64,000 nucleotides of DNA. Source: Panicum virgatum (Eukaryota; Streptophyta; Magnoliopsida; Poales; Poaceae). A program made the position numbers and the translations under genes. Below, piece after piece: positions 11,580 through 24,018 of the stretch. Where the stretch lies: contig NC_053146.1 in NCBI RefSeq assembly GCF_016808335.1, forward strand, positions 40,544,470-40,608,469, given 5' to 3'. Within the stretch, counting starts at the first letter, position 1. The number at the start of each line of letters is the position of its first letter. The notes under the pieces are model-generated. The model ran no database searches and was not told where the DNA came from. It saw only the letters and a list, made by a program, of their open reading frames with translations.

Positions 11580-11769
11580 ATATCATACAAATAACAAATT
11601 ATAATCAAAATAACAATAACACATTAATGTTATATATTTAGCTTAGCTTGCTTGTTTAGCGTTTTTCAGTATTCCACTTTTATTTTAGTTAATTAATGTA
11701 AGATATTTGTTTAAGCTTGCTTGTTTAGTTATTTAATTCTAGTTTGTGTATTTTAGCATAAATATTTGT

Positions 11770-12733
11770 CCTATTTTGGTAGGATGAACCGAGATCCTAT
11801 CAGTCCTACTGGTGGTCAGAAAAAACCTAACGGGAGCAGTTGGTAGATAATCATCCACAACTGTTGCTTAATCGTGGTGGATCTAGTGTCAGTCCACGCA
11901 GTGTAGTTGATGCTTAGACTTCAACAGCAGCACCATGACTGTTTCAACAACGTCTCTTGTTCAGCCTGAAAGACTTGTTGAACCAGCTACCAGTACTATG
12001 AGCATGAACTTTCATGACCTGAAGATGCAATTGTGTCATATGAGGATGGAGATATGTCAAAGGAAGATCTTTTTTTTTTGCGAAATGTCAAATGAAGATC
12101 TAACATGCAGAAAAATCTTGAAATAACATTGCTAACTTGAGGTAGGAGATGGCTGATGTGAATAAACAAGTTGGTAGGAAGAACAACCAAGTTGGAGTTG
12201 GTACCCTTGTAGTTGTTTTCGGTGTAGTTGTAGGTGTGTTGGTATACCTCTTTGTTTCTGTATTCTTATTTAGGGGGTTAGACTTATGTAGCTAGATTGT
12301 ACTAATTATTTGGGCTTCTTATTTCCATTCTAATTGTGAAATGTAGAACTTGGATCATTTGTGTATGCGACAGATGAACTTGTGTTACTAGACTTTATGT
12401 TTGATTTATGTTTGTACCATTTGTGGTATGTGAGCCTAGTTTGTAATGTTTTATGCTTGAATTCATACATGCTGTTGCAATACTTGATCAACTTGGACTT
12501 TCTAAATTTGAATCAGTAACCAATTTGTGCTGGTGGGCCACCTAAGAAACCGCCAGTGAAAGTTTAAACCATTTACATTGGCGGTTGCTTAAGTGACCCG
12601 CTAGGACAAATAGGTTACTGCTGGCGGTCCATAAGCAACTAGCCTCCTGAGAATTGTGTTGGCAGCACCTGAAATCTACTGTCAGCGTCATAAAAGGAGG
12701 TGCCAGCAAAAACCATTTCTGTACGTACTAGTG
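11770..12733 (+). mobile_element. 3' part of a CACTA element, 5' end not found
   Basis: The stretch ends in TACTAGTG at 12726-12733, the reverse complement of a CACTAGTA terminus. Just inside lie repeated, partly inverted motifs (CCGCCAGTG, TGGCGGTTGC, CTGGCGGTCC), as in CACTA subterminal arrays. A short ORF at 11935-12126 may be a coding remnant. No matching CACTA start with a 3-bp target duplication was found upstream. Confidence 0.5.
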
Positions 12734-12998
12734 TATGACAGCATGATGAAACCGACTTTTTAAGAACACAACATATTCAGTATTGAAAGGAAAAGCGCAT
12801 AACATTTAGTTAACAACTAAGATCTTAACACTACGTCAAAATCAGATAAAGTAGACACTCGTTCCAGTTATGTATATGAAGGTAACTTATGCGCGAGTAC
12901 TAATGTCTATAACTTAATATCTTCAGGCCCCTTCTTAATTATGAACTTGTGTGACCCTGCCGTGGCCATGGGCAAAAGGCACTACCAGAAAACAAGCC

Positions 12999-13098
12999 AT
13001 CGGTCCAGACCAAAAGTACCACCTGCGGTTGCACCCGGTACTAATGCGAGCATCAGTACTGGGTGCAACGGCAGCTGGTACTTTTGATTTGGACCAAG
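12999..13098. repeat. Imperfect terminal hairpin of the small CACTA element
   Basis: The left arm starts GGTCCAGACCAAAAGTACC and the right arm ends GGTACTTTTGATTTGGACC. The arms pair over about 45 bp with a few mismatches. The same position in the large CACTA copy holds a shorter perfect hairpin. Confidence 0.75.
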
Positions 13099-13353
13099 TG
13101 TCCAGGAGAGCCTTTGGCACCGGGCCGTGGCACAACCCGGTGCCAATGATCAAGAATTGGCACCAGCTCATTCCATAACCTAGGACTAATAAAAGAGATA
13201 TCTTTTAGTCCCGGGTGATATCACGCACCGATACCAAATGATGAGATTCGGCACCGGTGGAAAAAACCACCCGGTACTAATGTCCCAATGTCCTCTCGCG
13301 TCTGGATATTTCTAAGTCGTGGTCGTCCTCTCTCTCTCTCTCGTCTCTCTACC

Positions 13354-16300
13354 TGTGACAGTCCAGATATTTAACTAGCTAATCCTATATTGTTAGCATC
13401 AAATCATGCATCATTCAATGAAGTTTTGCACATAAAATGATAGGTCAAATGAATCATAGAATTCGAGGTTTTAAACACTCTTTCAAACTTTAAACAAATA
13501 TGCTTTAAAAATAATTTCTAAAATATAGCTCAAATGAATTATTGCCCAAAACCAATGTTATAGGTTTTCGAATGACGAACAACTTTTGTGTTCAAAGTTT
13601 TTCGAGTTGCTACACAAAAACGGGAGAAAAAGTTGATTTCCCAAGCGTATACGACATTTTCAAATGCATTCAAGTTTCAATTTTTATCTTTTAAACAAAG
13701 CCTCAAATGAAAAAGTGCCTAAAACGAAAGTAGTAGATTTCAAAAATTTAAGCAAGTTTGGTATTCAAAAGTTTTTCATTTGATCTTTGGAATAGGGAGA
13801 AAAACTGAGTTTACAAACTGGAATTTTGAACTTTGAGTTAATTACAGATTTGCCGTCACTCAATCTCCCTCTCTGTTTTCTCGCCGTGACGGCGTTCGTC
13901 GCCGGCGTCGGCCACCGGCCGTCCCACGCGTCGCGCCCCCAGCCAAACCCGTCCTCCGCGCCCCTGGTTTCGACGAAACCAGCCTCCCTGGCACCTCCCA
14001 CGCGCGACACGCCGTCGAACGTCGTTGTCTCACCGTCGCCGCTCTCGACGTCCGAGCCATGCGTCGCCACGCCTTTGCCCTCGCTGCCGTTCTAGTCGTC
14101 TCACGAAGCGAACTCCGATTTCTCCTCAGCCTCCTCGCGCTAGAGCCAAAACTCAGAGCCGAGCTCCCTTCTCCCTGTTGCTCAGCAACGCAGCCGCCCG
14201 CCGTTGCTTGCCGTCGAGCCTCCTCCACGCGGAGCCCCTCCTCCGCTCGTCCTCGCCCCCAACCAAACCCCTAGAGAGCTTCTTCTCAACGTTGCGCAGC
14301 TCCTCGGCCCGGCCATCGGCACCCAGACCCACTGGAACACCGCCGCCGCATGCCATGGCCGCCGCCCCGCGCGAGCTCATCGTGGAACCACCACCCCCGG
14401 TCCTCCAATGCCCAAATTGAACACTCCACGGCCGTCTATACCTTCCCTGGATACTCCCACGCCCGACCCCCTCCACCATCCCTCACCAGAGCGCCGCCTC
14501 CATGGCTCAGTTCGCCGCCGGCCGCCCCTCTCCGCGGAGCCGCCTCCTCCAAGCGCCTCCCCGCGACCCAAGACCTTCTAGAAGTAGTCCTCGGTCCCCT
14601 CTCGCTTTTCCCCAGTGGGGCCCCCACCGCCGGAGCCTCTCCTCGCCGGGAAAAGCCGCGCCCTCCCTCCTCTGTTCTTCACCCGACCAGGGACCTACGC
14701 TGAGAAGGAGACAGACTTCCAGGGGTCCAAATGTAAAAACGACAGGAAGCTATAGAACTCAAAAGCTGTGAACTTTGAAAATACCTAGAAAATCGTATAA
14801 AAATCATAAAAATTCAAAATAAATTTTTTTGGAATCCTTAGATCAAAACCTACAACTTTTGTTACAGTCATATGTTCATATTATGCTTCTATTTTAATCT
14901 AGGATAAAGATTAGATTAAATAGCATACAAATGTATTTCCTGTTGTAGTCATGAACTAAGGCTAGTTTTTGGACAGTATACTACAACATAGATGAATAGA
15001 CTACTGTAAAAATTTGAGAACATTTTGACAAATCTAGCTATAGGTTTCATTAGATCTTGGTTTATGCCTAGGTTAAATAGAATTAAATCCACAGGGTTCT
15101 ATACTAGTTTTCTTGATCTGACATTTTTACAACAGCCTTAAGTTTGTTTCTAGATGCTATAGAAAATTTTTGAGAATTTTTAGTAATGTATAACTAGTCC
15201 TTTCAATTTAATCATGAATAAACTTTGTAAATCAAAAACCCTAGTTTCCTTAATTAGAAAAATCTCATAGTTTTACTAGAGCTTGAGTTTGAGTAAATGA
15301 ACCTACATACCAATTTTGAGAATCAATAACTTCCTACTTTGTTCTGTAAAAATAGATCTTTATCCCAGCAGAAGTTGTTTAACTTATTGTTCATGTTTAA
15401 TCTGCTTCATGAAAATAGCTGAAAATTTTATTGTAAGTTGGTACTTCAGTTTTGCTCCTTGCATCAAAATTTCAACCCCATGAGCTATGGGTAATTATAG
15501 TTTTGGACAAAGCATGTTATCTTTAGTTTTGTTAGAAGAAATAACTTTTGTATGTTTTGGTATATAATGAAAACCCCACTTTGATTTTATGAACTAAGTT
15601 GTGTTAAATAACTACTCTATAAATGACTGCCCAGGAAATGTTAATTAAGAAGTTTCACATCCAAACTCACTTAGGTGGACTACAACTTTATCGTGAAGGA
15701 AAAATAATAACATCTACATTGTTGAGCATCTCGAAACTGTGCATTCATATATATGCATTGTCGCATTTCATTTAGGTACGATAGAAGAACCGTGGGAATG
15801 ACGTGATGATGGAGTCGAGCCAGAAGACGGTGAATGGTGGACACATCCAGAAGATGGACGGATGGATCCCGATGTACACGACCAAAGGAAGATGTTCGCC
15901 GAGCAGTTGTTCTCTAACTAACACCGACCTAGTGTTAATTCCAGGCAAGCCCCGGAGCATATCCTATCTATTTTAAATTTATGCAACATATTACTGTTTC
16001 TACCTACTTGCGCATTTAAGTTTACAAGAGTTGCTTGGAACCTTAGCTGCATAATCCTAGGTACCTATGCTTGAACACTAGTATGTGTAGGTCGCTAGAT
16101 GGCTAGGCTAATGGTTCGGTAGAAGTCGAGTGATTTCCTGTCACTCGCGAGAACTATAGGAGTTGAATGTCTACTACATACTACAACTATAAGGTTCACG
16201 GGCGGGGTTGTGGTACTTGTGATACCCCGTCTATTTAGTGAAAATGGATAAGGCCGCAGTGTGTGGTAGTGGTGGTTAAGCGTTTGAACGTACTAACCAC

Positions 16301-17223
16301 ATGCCGAGAAATATGGTAATCGGTAAGCTTAAGTACCTGATTGGCCCGGCAAGTGGACTTTACTCTCACCTTCTTTGAATGTTGTTTCTCATGCGCGCAC
16401 ATGCGGGTGCAGAGTCGTCGTACTCTGTAGTCGAGGACGGTGACCCTGATCCACAACCCGGAAAGAAAGGGGAAACGTCATGTGGGTGACTTGGTTCCCA
16501 TACGTGTGTGTTAGGTCTGCCTGGCCAGGTTAACAAATTTGATTCGAATCGTCCGCTTCTCACGGTTTGGGACTGCTTAACCCTTTTGCCACATAGAGTA
16601 CGAAGTGAAAGATGATGGTGATGATGAATATGGTTGGTTGGATGATAAAAGATAATTGTTTCCACCATGTATGCTATTGGATAGATTCTCATCTAGAATG
16701 GTTAATTGAACTGGAACCTGCAAGCTAAAACCTGCAATTAAGGATCTACTCTTATTGCTTTTCGGCAAACCAAACCCCTCAAGCCAAAAGCCTTGCATGT
16801 CTAGATAAAGGGCTAAGTATACCCTTAGTCGGGTAAGCCTTTCTGAGTATTAGTATACTCAGCCTTGCTTGTGGCTTTGTTTTTCAGGTGGTACTACGAT
16901 TGACGTCATGTACGGGCTTCATCATGACGTCTTGTTTCGTCGCTAGACTATCGTTCATTTTTCGTCAAACTTGAGCTCTATTGTACTTTTATAAATTCAA
17001 ACTCGGTTTGTAATAATCATTCAGTTTCATTCTCTGTACAGTAAAATTTGCGGAATGTTGTATTCTCTGAACTGCTTTGTCGATCCTGTTTCAAGTGGTT
17101 TAATCGGGATTTTACCCGACAGCACTGCCGGATTACTCCGTTTTAAGTGTGTGTTAAGCCTGATTGTCGTTTTGATGATGGTTAGCGCACTTAAGCCGGA
17201 TTAATTTAGACGGGGCTGCCACA
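13354..17223. mobile_element. Probable solo LTR (or internally reduced LTR element), Ty3-like
   Basis: It starts TGTGACAGTCC and ends GGGGCTGCCACA, an 11-bp terminal inverted pair with two mismatches. The flanks are CTACC and CTGCC, a likely 5-bp target duplication with one change. No gag or pol is present. Length (3.87 kb), the GC-rich block at 13840-14700 with overlapping Pro/Ser/Arg-rich ORFs, and the AT-rich rest resemble very long LTRs of Tekay/Del-type Ty3 elements. That family name is an inference from length and termini. The ORFs in the GC-rich block are open in several frames and are not called as genes. Confidence 0.55.
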
Positions 17224-17228
17224 CTGCC

Positions 17229-17900
17229 CCTCTCATTTTTCTCTAGCTCTCATCTCATCCTCTGGAGTCGCCGTGCCTCGAGGGCGTGCGTCGGCGCGGA
17301 AGGAGCGGCGGCCCGGCGTGGCCGCGCGTCGGCGGAGGCCCGGATCTGGTGGAGGCTGGGCACGCAGGCCCGGCAAAGCGGCGGATGGCTCCGGTGCGGG
17401 AGGAACACGGCGGCCCGGCGAGGCGCCCGATTCCTCTCCCCGGCGGGGCCTCTGACCTCCCTAGCGCCACTGCATCCTAAAGATCCGGCGGCAGGACTCC
17501 AAATCCAATCCAATCCGGCACGCATCGCCAAGTCGACAAGGATAGCAAGCTGTAGGCAGCCGAATCCCTTCCGCCCCCCGCCCCTTTTATCGATTTGATT
17601 ATATTGCTTCTGTTCCTTGCTGATTCTCTCGTTCCGTTCCTTGCTGATTCTCTCGATTCGATTTGTTTTATGGTTTCATCTTCCTCTTGCTCCACTTGCT
17701 GCTCGATTCGATTTGATTTATCGTCCCGTGCAGGCAGGCAGGCTGGTCACCATGGGATCTAAGGCACTTTTTTCCTCTTGCCTGCCGTCGACCTCGCCAC
17801 GAAGTTGAGAAGGAGGACGACCCTGCCGCGCCGGAGCACCACCGAAGCCCGGCGTTGCGGCTCGCGCAAGGAGGAGTTTGGGATGTATCAATTTTGGGAT
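17229..17900 (+). other. GC-rich internal segment of the small CACTA element
   Basis: From 17270 to 17480 the sequence is GC-rich and open in several frames. It is followed by a T-rich stretch with intron-like look (17590-17740) and then an ATG in GTCACCATGGGATC at about 17751. This could be a captured gene leader and first exon. No protein family is recognised. Confidence 0.3.
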
Positions 17901-18606
17901 CTATTGATTTTGTATCAATTTTGTAAATGATTCTTTGAATGATTTTTGGGATTTATTGATTTTGCATTGGTCGATTCAGTATTTTGTGGTTGAGTTCTTT
18001 GAATGATTGTTGGTAACGGTGAGGGATGCGAGTGTAATGGGAGAGGATACCAGGAACGGGAGAGATGCGAGCGGAATGGGCTGGCGGCTATTGGTACCGG
18101 TTGCTAGCCAACCGGTGGCAAAGAAGACTTTAGGCACCGGGTGATTTACCCGATGTTCTAGGTAGACCACATTGGTCTCGATTTGCTAGTATATCGGTTG
18201 CAAAACCGGTACTTAAGCTCACTTTCAACCGGTGCTGATGGTCCTTTTTCTAGTAGTGAGGCCTAAATTCAAGTAGTATTAATAAGGCAAAATAATAGAA
18301 ACCTAGTTAGCATATGCGAATGTAGGGGCTGGCGGCTAGAGCATCTCCAATAGTTTGGCATTTTCTGTTTCCCAAATCATACATTTTGCCAACTCCCAAA
18401 ACAATATAGGGTGGAAAAAAAGAGCTCATATCCAAGAGTTTGGCATAATTCACTCCCTAAAATTAAAGTTTTAGCTATTTAAATGCAATAAAGAAAAAAG
18501 GTAAAGAAAACCACTTTCTTCTTCTACGAAGAGCACATAGCATACGGGGAGGCCGGCTCGGAGCAGCGCTGCGCGCCGAGGATCATGATTCGCGAGGCAC
18601 CCGGCC

Positions 18607-19145
18607 TTGCTTGGCGCGGTCGGGAAGCGGCGCACCGTGACAGCGGCGGCGGCGCCATTGGCGGAGGCCCGCACAGAAGGGCAGCCGGCGCTGGCGGCGG
18701 GCGGGGCGCGCACGCTCGGCGCGCTGCTCGCGGCCGCGCTGCTGCTGGGCGCCGCCGTCGCCATCGCCCTCGTCGTGCTGCGGCCGGGCGTCCCGAGCTT
18801 CTCGCCTTCTCCATCAACAAGCTCACCGTGCGCAACGAGTCGTGGCCGCCACGCACGGACTATGACTTCTTCCTCACGGCGGTGAACCCGAAACAAGATG
18901 ACCGCGCTGTGCCGGAGCGGCTCGGCGGTGCTGCTGCACAAGGGGAGGACGCTGGCCAGAGGTGGCGTGGGGCAGCCGGCCGACGGCGGCGAGGACGCCA
19001 CAGACTTCAACATGCTGCTGCCCGGGGTGCCGCACGACGGCCACACGCCCAGGGCTCCCATGGCGTACGCCGTCGTCGTAGACCCGGGCGCCGTCGACAG
19101 CACCGACGAGCCCAGCTACCAGACCCACGTCCGTGGCAAAATCGA
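18607..19145 (+). pseudogene. LEA2-domain (NDR1/HIN1-like) gene fragment, frameshifted
   Basis: In one frame there is an Ala/Leu-rich membrane segment (LGALLAAALLLGAAVAIALV). After a frameshift near 18795 the other frame reads LLAFSINKLTVRNESWPPRT and then DYDFFLTAVNPKQ. After a second shift near 18895 it reads AVLLHKGRTLARGGVGQP and DATDFNMLLPG. A single membrane segment followed by a domain with an NPK-type turn is the pattern of LEA2/NHL proteins, plasma-membrane proteins linked to defence and stress. Two frameshifts and a cut-off C-terminus make it a pseudogene, probably captured by the surrounding TIR element. Confidence 0.6.
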
Positions 19146-19270
19146 AATGGGGAACCAGTCACGAGCGCTCATATATGCGCTCGGAGGGAGGAGTTTTTGG
19201 AATTGTTAGCAATTGGGAAATGGATTTGAGGAACCATTGGAGACACTACTAGAAAACGGGCCATCGGTCC

Positions 19271-19314
19271 TGGCCAAAGGTACCAGCTGCTGTTGCAGCT
19301 GGTACCTTTGGCCA
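19271..19314. repeat. Perfect 20-bp hairpin near the 5' end of CACTA copy A
   Basis: TGGCCAAAGGTACCAGCTGC is followed by a 4-base loop and its exact reverse complement. In copy B (about 57032-57091) the same arms are separated and altered by an insertion of about 13 bases. Confidence 0.9.
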
Positions 19315-19586
19315 TCGACGATCTAGTGGAGGGAAATTGGCACCGGGTGGTGGTACCAACCGGTTCCAATGCGTCACCATAGGAACCGGTCTGAACCACC
19401 ACCCGGTACCAAATGAAGGCGGCGCTAAAGGCACCGGTTTATAGGAATAACCGGTTCCTATGGAAATGAAACGTGGCAGCTGCCAGGAGCTCGGGCCTAA
19501 GGCACCGGTTGGTGCCTTGACCCGGTTCTATTGAATTAATTTTAGCACCGGGTCATTGAAATCAACCGGTGCCTTTGGCCCGAGCC

Positions 19587-19594
19587 TATAAATA
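19587..19594 (+). promoter_or_regulatory. TATA box of the transposase gene, copy A
   Basis: TATAAATA lies directly behind the 5' repeat array (ACCGGTGCCTTTGGCC) and about 420 bp before the likely start codon. It is conserved in copy B at 57362-57369. Confidence 0.7.
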
Positions 19595-20004
19595 CCCCAT
19601 CCCCTCCCCCTCTCAAGCTGTCGTGAACTCACTGTTCATGGCAGCTGAGTGGGGTGAGGGGAGGCGAATTTTTGCTTTTTTAAAAAAAAAGGTTAGTTAT
19701 TTTTCTTTATAACTTAGCAATTAATTTTTAGAAACAGTTATTACTTGATTTAGTTTATATATGTGATAATTATTTTTATTTGTAGCATCTTATTGTAGTT
19801 ATATACGTTGTCAATTTATTTGATATTTGAATACTATCAAATTATTGTATTTATATGTTTTTTCAATTTATTTGATAAGTGAATAGCATCTATTTATTAT
19901 AGTTATATGCATTATCAATTATATAAATATATTGTTATAAATTGGTAGTATGAATGAACTATTTGTACAGTACAATGATGTATATAAATGTATTGTGGAC
20001 CCAG

Positions 20005-23000
20005 ATGAGTCGGCAATGGATGTACATGGCCGACCGGCGTTCAAAGGAGTTCATGGATGGCGTGCATGAATTCATAGAAGCGGCCGAGAAACACAAGTAT
20101 GGCGGTTTCGTTCGTTGTCCATGCAAATTCTGTAAGAATGAGAAGGATTACTCATCATCAAGAACCATCCATAGTCACTTGTTCAATAGTGGTTTCATGC
20201 CGAACTACTATGTTTGGACCAAGCATGGCGAAAGAGGAATTGTGCTAGATAATAATGTAGAAGAAGAGGACAGGATTCCTGACTTTGCAGCCAATTATAA
20301 TTCCTTTTTCAACGACACTGCAATGGGTGAGCCTGAAGAAGATACTGAAGGATACGTTGTAGAAGATGATCTTGGTCAGATGCTGCGCGAAGCTGAGGAA
20401 GGTTGCGAAACAGAAAAGGAATCAAGAGATCTGAAGCGTATGTTGGAGGACTACAGAACATTGTTGTACCCTGATTGCAAACAAGACCAAAAGAAGTTGG
20501 GTACCACATTGGAATTATTGCAATGGAAGGCATCAAATGGTTTGTCTGACAAGGGATTCGAGGAGTTGCTGAAACTTATAAAAAACTTACTCCCTGAGGG
20601 TAACACCTTGCCGGAGACAACATACGAGGCAAAAAAAGTTATTTGTCCTTTAGGATTAGAGGCACAGAAGATACATGCTTGTCCTAATGACTGCATCCTA
20701 TATCGAGGTGAGTATAAAAATTTGGATTCATGCCCTGTATGCAACGCATGCCGGTATAAGATCCCTCGAGATGATCCTGGCGACATTGAGGGGATGCATG
20801 TCAAGAAGAGGGTGCCTGCCAAGGTGATGTGGTATTTTCCTCTAATACCACGTCTGAAATGTTTGTTCATGAACAAAACGAATGCTAAATTGATGCGATG
20901 GCACAAAGAAGAACGTAAGCAAGACAATATGTTGAGACACCCCGCTGATGGGTCGCAGTGGAGAAAAGTGGACAGAACATTCCCAACATTTGCAAATGAA
21001 GCGAGGAATATAAGGTTCGGCTTAAGTACGGATGGCATGAATCCTTTCGGTGAGCAGAGCAGTGGCCATAGTACCTGGCCTGTGACACTCTGTATATACA
21101 ACCTTCCTCCCTGGTTGTGTATGAAGTGGAAATTCATTATGATGCCGGTGCTTATCCCCGGCCCGAAGCAACCCGGTAACGATATAGATGTGTATCTGAA
21201 ACCACTGATTGAGGATCTTCTATTGTTGTGGAAAGATGAGGGTGTTCGTATGTGGGATGCTCACGCAGAGGATCATTTTAACCTGCGTGCATTGCTTTTC
21301 ATAACCACCAACGATTGGCCAGCACTAAGTAACCTCTCCGGACAATCCAATAAGGGTTATAGGGCATGCACCCATTGTTTAGAAGAAACCGACAGCATGT
21401 ACCTCAAGCACTGTAGGAAGATCGTGTATATGGGTCATCATCGATTTCTTCCGATCAAGCACCCATTAAGGAGGAGGCATGCTCACTACGATGGAAAGGC
21501 AGATCATCGTACCAAGCTTAGGCACCGTTGTGGGAAAATGGTGTTTGAAATGGTCAAAGATATAAAAGTAGTATTCGGAAAAGGACCCAACAGCAGATCA
21601 GTGCAGAGTGATGACGGACGTGCACCTATGTGGAAGAAGAAGAGTATTTTTTGGGAGTTACCTTATTGGGAAGTCTTAGACGTCCGCCACGCAATTGATG
21701 TGATGCACCTAACAAAAAATCTTTGTGTGAACCTTCTAGGCTTCCTTGGTGTCTACGGTAAGCCAAAGGATACATTGGAAGCACGGCAAGATCTTCAACG
21801 TATGAAATAACGGGCCGCCCTACATCCAGAAAAAAGGGATAAAGGACGTCATTATCTAGGTCCTGCGTGCTACACTCTTAGTAAGGAAGAGAAGCAAAGT
21901 ATGTTCGACTGTTTGAATAGTATCAAGGTCCCATCATGCTACTCTTCGAATATAAAGAGGCTACTGAACTTGAAAGAGAAGAAATTCGCACACGTAAAGT
22001 CCCATGACTGTCACGTGTTGATGACGCAATTGATTCCAGTTGCACTTAGAGGTATTCTACCAGCTAATGTTCGAGCAACAATCATAAAGCTATGCGCATT
22101 TCTCAACACAATTTCTCAGAAGGCAATCGATCCATCGAGTTTAAGCAGGCTACAAGAGGATGTTGTCCAAAGTTTAGTCAGTCTTGAAATGATATTTCCT
22201 CCATCATTCTTCAATATTATGACGCATCTTCTAGTTCACCTGGTCAAAGAGATTGGTATTCTCAGTCCTGTTTTCCTTCATAATATGTTCCCTTTTGAAT
22301 GATACTTTGCAGTCCTAAAGAAATACGTTCGTAATCGGGCTCGTCCAGAAGGAAGCATTGCGAAGGGTTACATCACAGAGGAGGTCATTGAATTTTGTGT
22401 TGACTGTGTGGAAGAACTATGCCCTATTGGGATTCCAGTATCACGTCATGAGGGGCGGCTGATTGGAAAGGGCACACTTGGAAGAAAATCAGTAAATGTC
22501 ACAGATCATGCCACGTTGAGCAAAGCACATCTCACAGTTCTGCAACAATCAGCCTTGGTGGCTCCATACATGGAGGAGCACATGCAAATTGTGCGAAGTA
22601 TATACCCTTTGAAGTCTGAGACATGGATTACAAAACATCATAACGATACATTCGCCACCTGGTTGTAGAAGGAAGTCATGGCCAACGATCAAATTCATGA
22701 GCAGCTAGCTTGGCTAGCTAGGGGTCCGGCAAATTCAATCCTGATGTACCAAGGATATGAAATTAATGGTTACACATTTTATACAAGAGCCCAAGATAAC
22801 AAGAGCACCAATCAAAATAGTGGTCGCCGTATAGATGCCACCGACTCTAGTGGCCAAATGAACTCATATTTTGGTTACATTGAAGAGATCTGGGAACTCG
22901 ACTATGGGCCGTTGAAGATACCTCTATTTCGTTGTCAATGGGTTAAACTCACAGGAAAAGGTGTCGATATCGACGAGTACGGAATGACAACGGTAGACCT

Positions 23001-23325
23001 CAAAGAGCTTGGCTATCGAGACGAACCATTCGTCCTAGCTAAAGATGTCACTCAAGTTTTCTATGTGCAGGACATGTCTAGCAAAACGAGAAAGGACAAG
23101 TCCAGGAATAAATCAAGTTTTGTAGGTGCCGGAGATGAGGCAAAGCGCCATATTGTTCTGGCAGGAAAAAGAAAAATTGTGGGAGTCGACGATGTCACAG
23201 ATGAAGAAAAATACAATAAGGTTGAAGATATGCCTCCGTTCGCAGTGGAGGTTGACACAAGTATTCTTTTAGCCGAAGAGGAGGCTCCGTACGCACGTCA
23301 CGATTGTAAAGCGAACCATCGTTAA
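20005..23325 (+). pseudogene. TNP2-type CACTA transposase, copy A, three nonsense codons
   Basis: This is a single exon in one reading frame. The ATG at 20005 (MSRQWMYMADRRS) is preferred, because the frame upstream from 19954 looks like leader; CCCAG just before could also be a splice acceptor. In order: a transposase-associated zinc domain (CPCKFCKN, then HL...GF, Y.W.KHGE), the Transposase_21/TNP2 core (FGLSTDGMNPFGEQSSGHST and NDWPALSNLSGQSNKGYRAC), a DUF4218-like region (about 21960-22500) and a DUF4216-like region (about 22860-23070). Stops are TAA at 21808, TGA at 22300 and TAG at 22666. Copy B has CAA, CGA and CAG at these sites. A 17-bp deletion near 23305, relative to copy B, changes the C-terminus. 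The protein would bind the terminal repeats and cut the element out. Confidence 0.9.
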
Positions 23326-23329
23326 TATT

Positions 23330-23870
23330 CCCTTAGTTGAATGATTATGTCTTGTAATATTTTTCTGTGAACATTATTAGATTTCTTATGCAATGAATTG
23401 ATTTATTGGACAATTAAATGATTTATTATGCAATTATTTGATTTATTATGCAATTAAAATGATTAGTTATGCACCTAAATGATTTATCATGTAGTATTTA
23501 GAATTATTTTGCATTTAAATAATTAATTATGCAATTATTTGATTTATTATGTAATTAAAATAATTAGTTATGCACCTAAATGATTTATTATGTAGTAATT
23601 AAAATTATTGTACATTTAAACGATTTATTATTGTGCACCTAAAACCATAGTTAATATTTTCTTAGTTGAATGATTTACTAGGCAGTTAATAAATTTATTG
23701 AGCAAATAACAAATTTATTAGACAATTATTTTAACTATTAGACAATTATTTAAATTATTAGATAATTATTAGATTTTCTAGGCAATTATTAGATTTATTA
23801 TGCAAATATCAGATTTATTATGAATTATGAGGCAATTAATATATTTACAAGAGAAAAAGAAAAGAGCAAA
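23330..23870. repeat. AT-rich 3' region with a short degenerate repeat
   Basis: The motif GATTTATTATGCAATTA and close variants recur about every 20-30 bases. It is conserved in copy B at 61090-61600. It is probably the transposase 3' untranslated region and spacer. Confidence 0.6.
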
Positions 23871-23944
23871 GAAAAGAGAACATTTGGTACCGATTGGAAA
23901 ATCCAACCGGTACCTTATGGTCCTATTTGGGTAAAAAAAAAAAG

Positions 23945-24018
23945 TGGGGCGTCGCGCAGGAGTCGAACCGTGGCCGCGGAGCCCAAATTACCGAGCGTTA
24001 CCATTGAGATACTAAAGA
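23945..24018 (-). other. tRNA-like segment with pol III box motifs, CACTA copy A
   Basis: On the - strand, GGTTCGACTCC matches the consensus B box exactly. About 45 bases before it lies TATCTCAATGGTA, an A-box-like string. Stems of a cloverleaf are mostly not preserved, so this is not called as a working tRNA gene. The segment is also in copy B (61684-61757), where the B box has a change. Confidence 0.35.

Larger units (their letters stand above)
12980..18258 (+). mobile_element. Non-autonomous CACTA element with nested solo LTR
   Basis: The element starts CACTACCAGAAAAC and ends CTTTTTCTAGTAGTG. It is flanked on both sides by AGG (12977-12979 and 18259-18261), a perfect 3-bp target duplication. 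Both ends carry GGCACCGGGT-type subterminal repeats. The terminal sequence (CCATCGGTCC after the first 20 bases) resembles the large CACTA copies in the window, so it belongs to the same or a sister family. Without the nested 3.87-kb insertion it would be about 1.4 kb. No transposase is encoded, so it depends on proteins supplied in trans. Confidence 0.85.

Noticed and set aside
10428..12733. A complete CACTA element from CACTACAAGA to TACTAGTG.
   Set aside because: The flanking triplets (TCA and TAT) differ and the left side lacks the GCTGGCGG subterminal repeats seen at the right.
13826..14771. Long GC-rich ORFs as genes (several frames, both strands).
   Set aside because: They are open in many frames because of base composition, lie inside the proposed LTR and show no domain.
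19954..20004. Use of the first ATG at 19954 as the transposase start.
   Set aside because: The first 17 residues look like leader; the conserved transposase-associated domain starts at the ATG at 20005.
23945..24018. A working tRNA gene.
   Set aside because: Acceptor, D and anticodon stems do not pair; only the box motifs are preserved.
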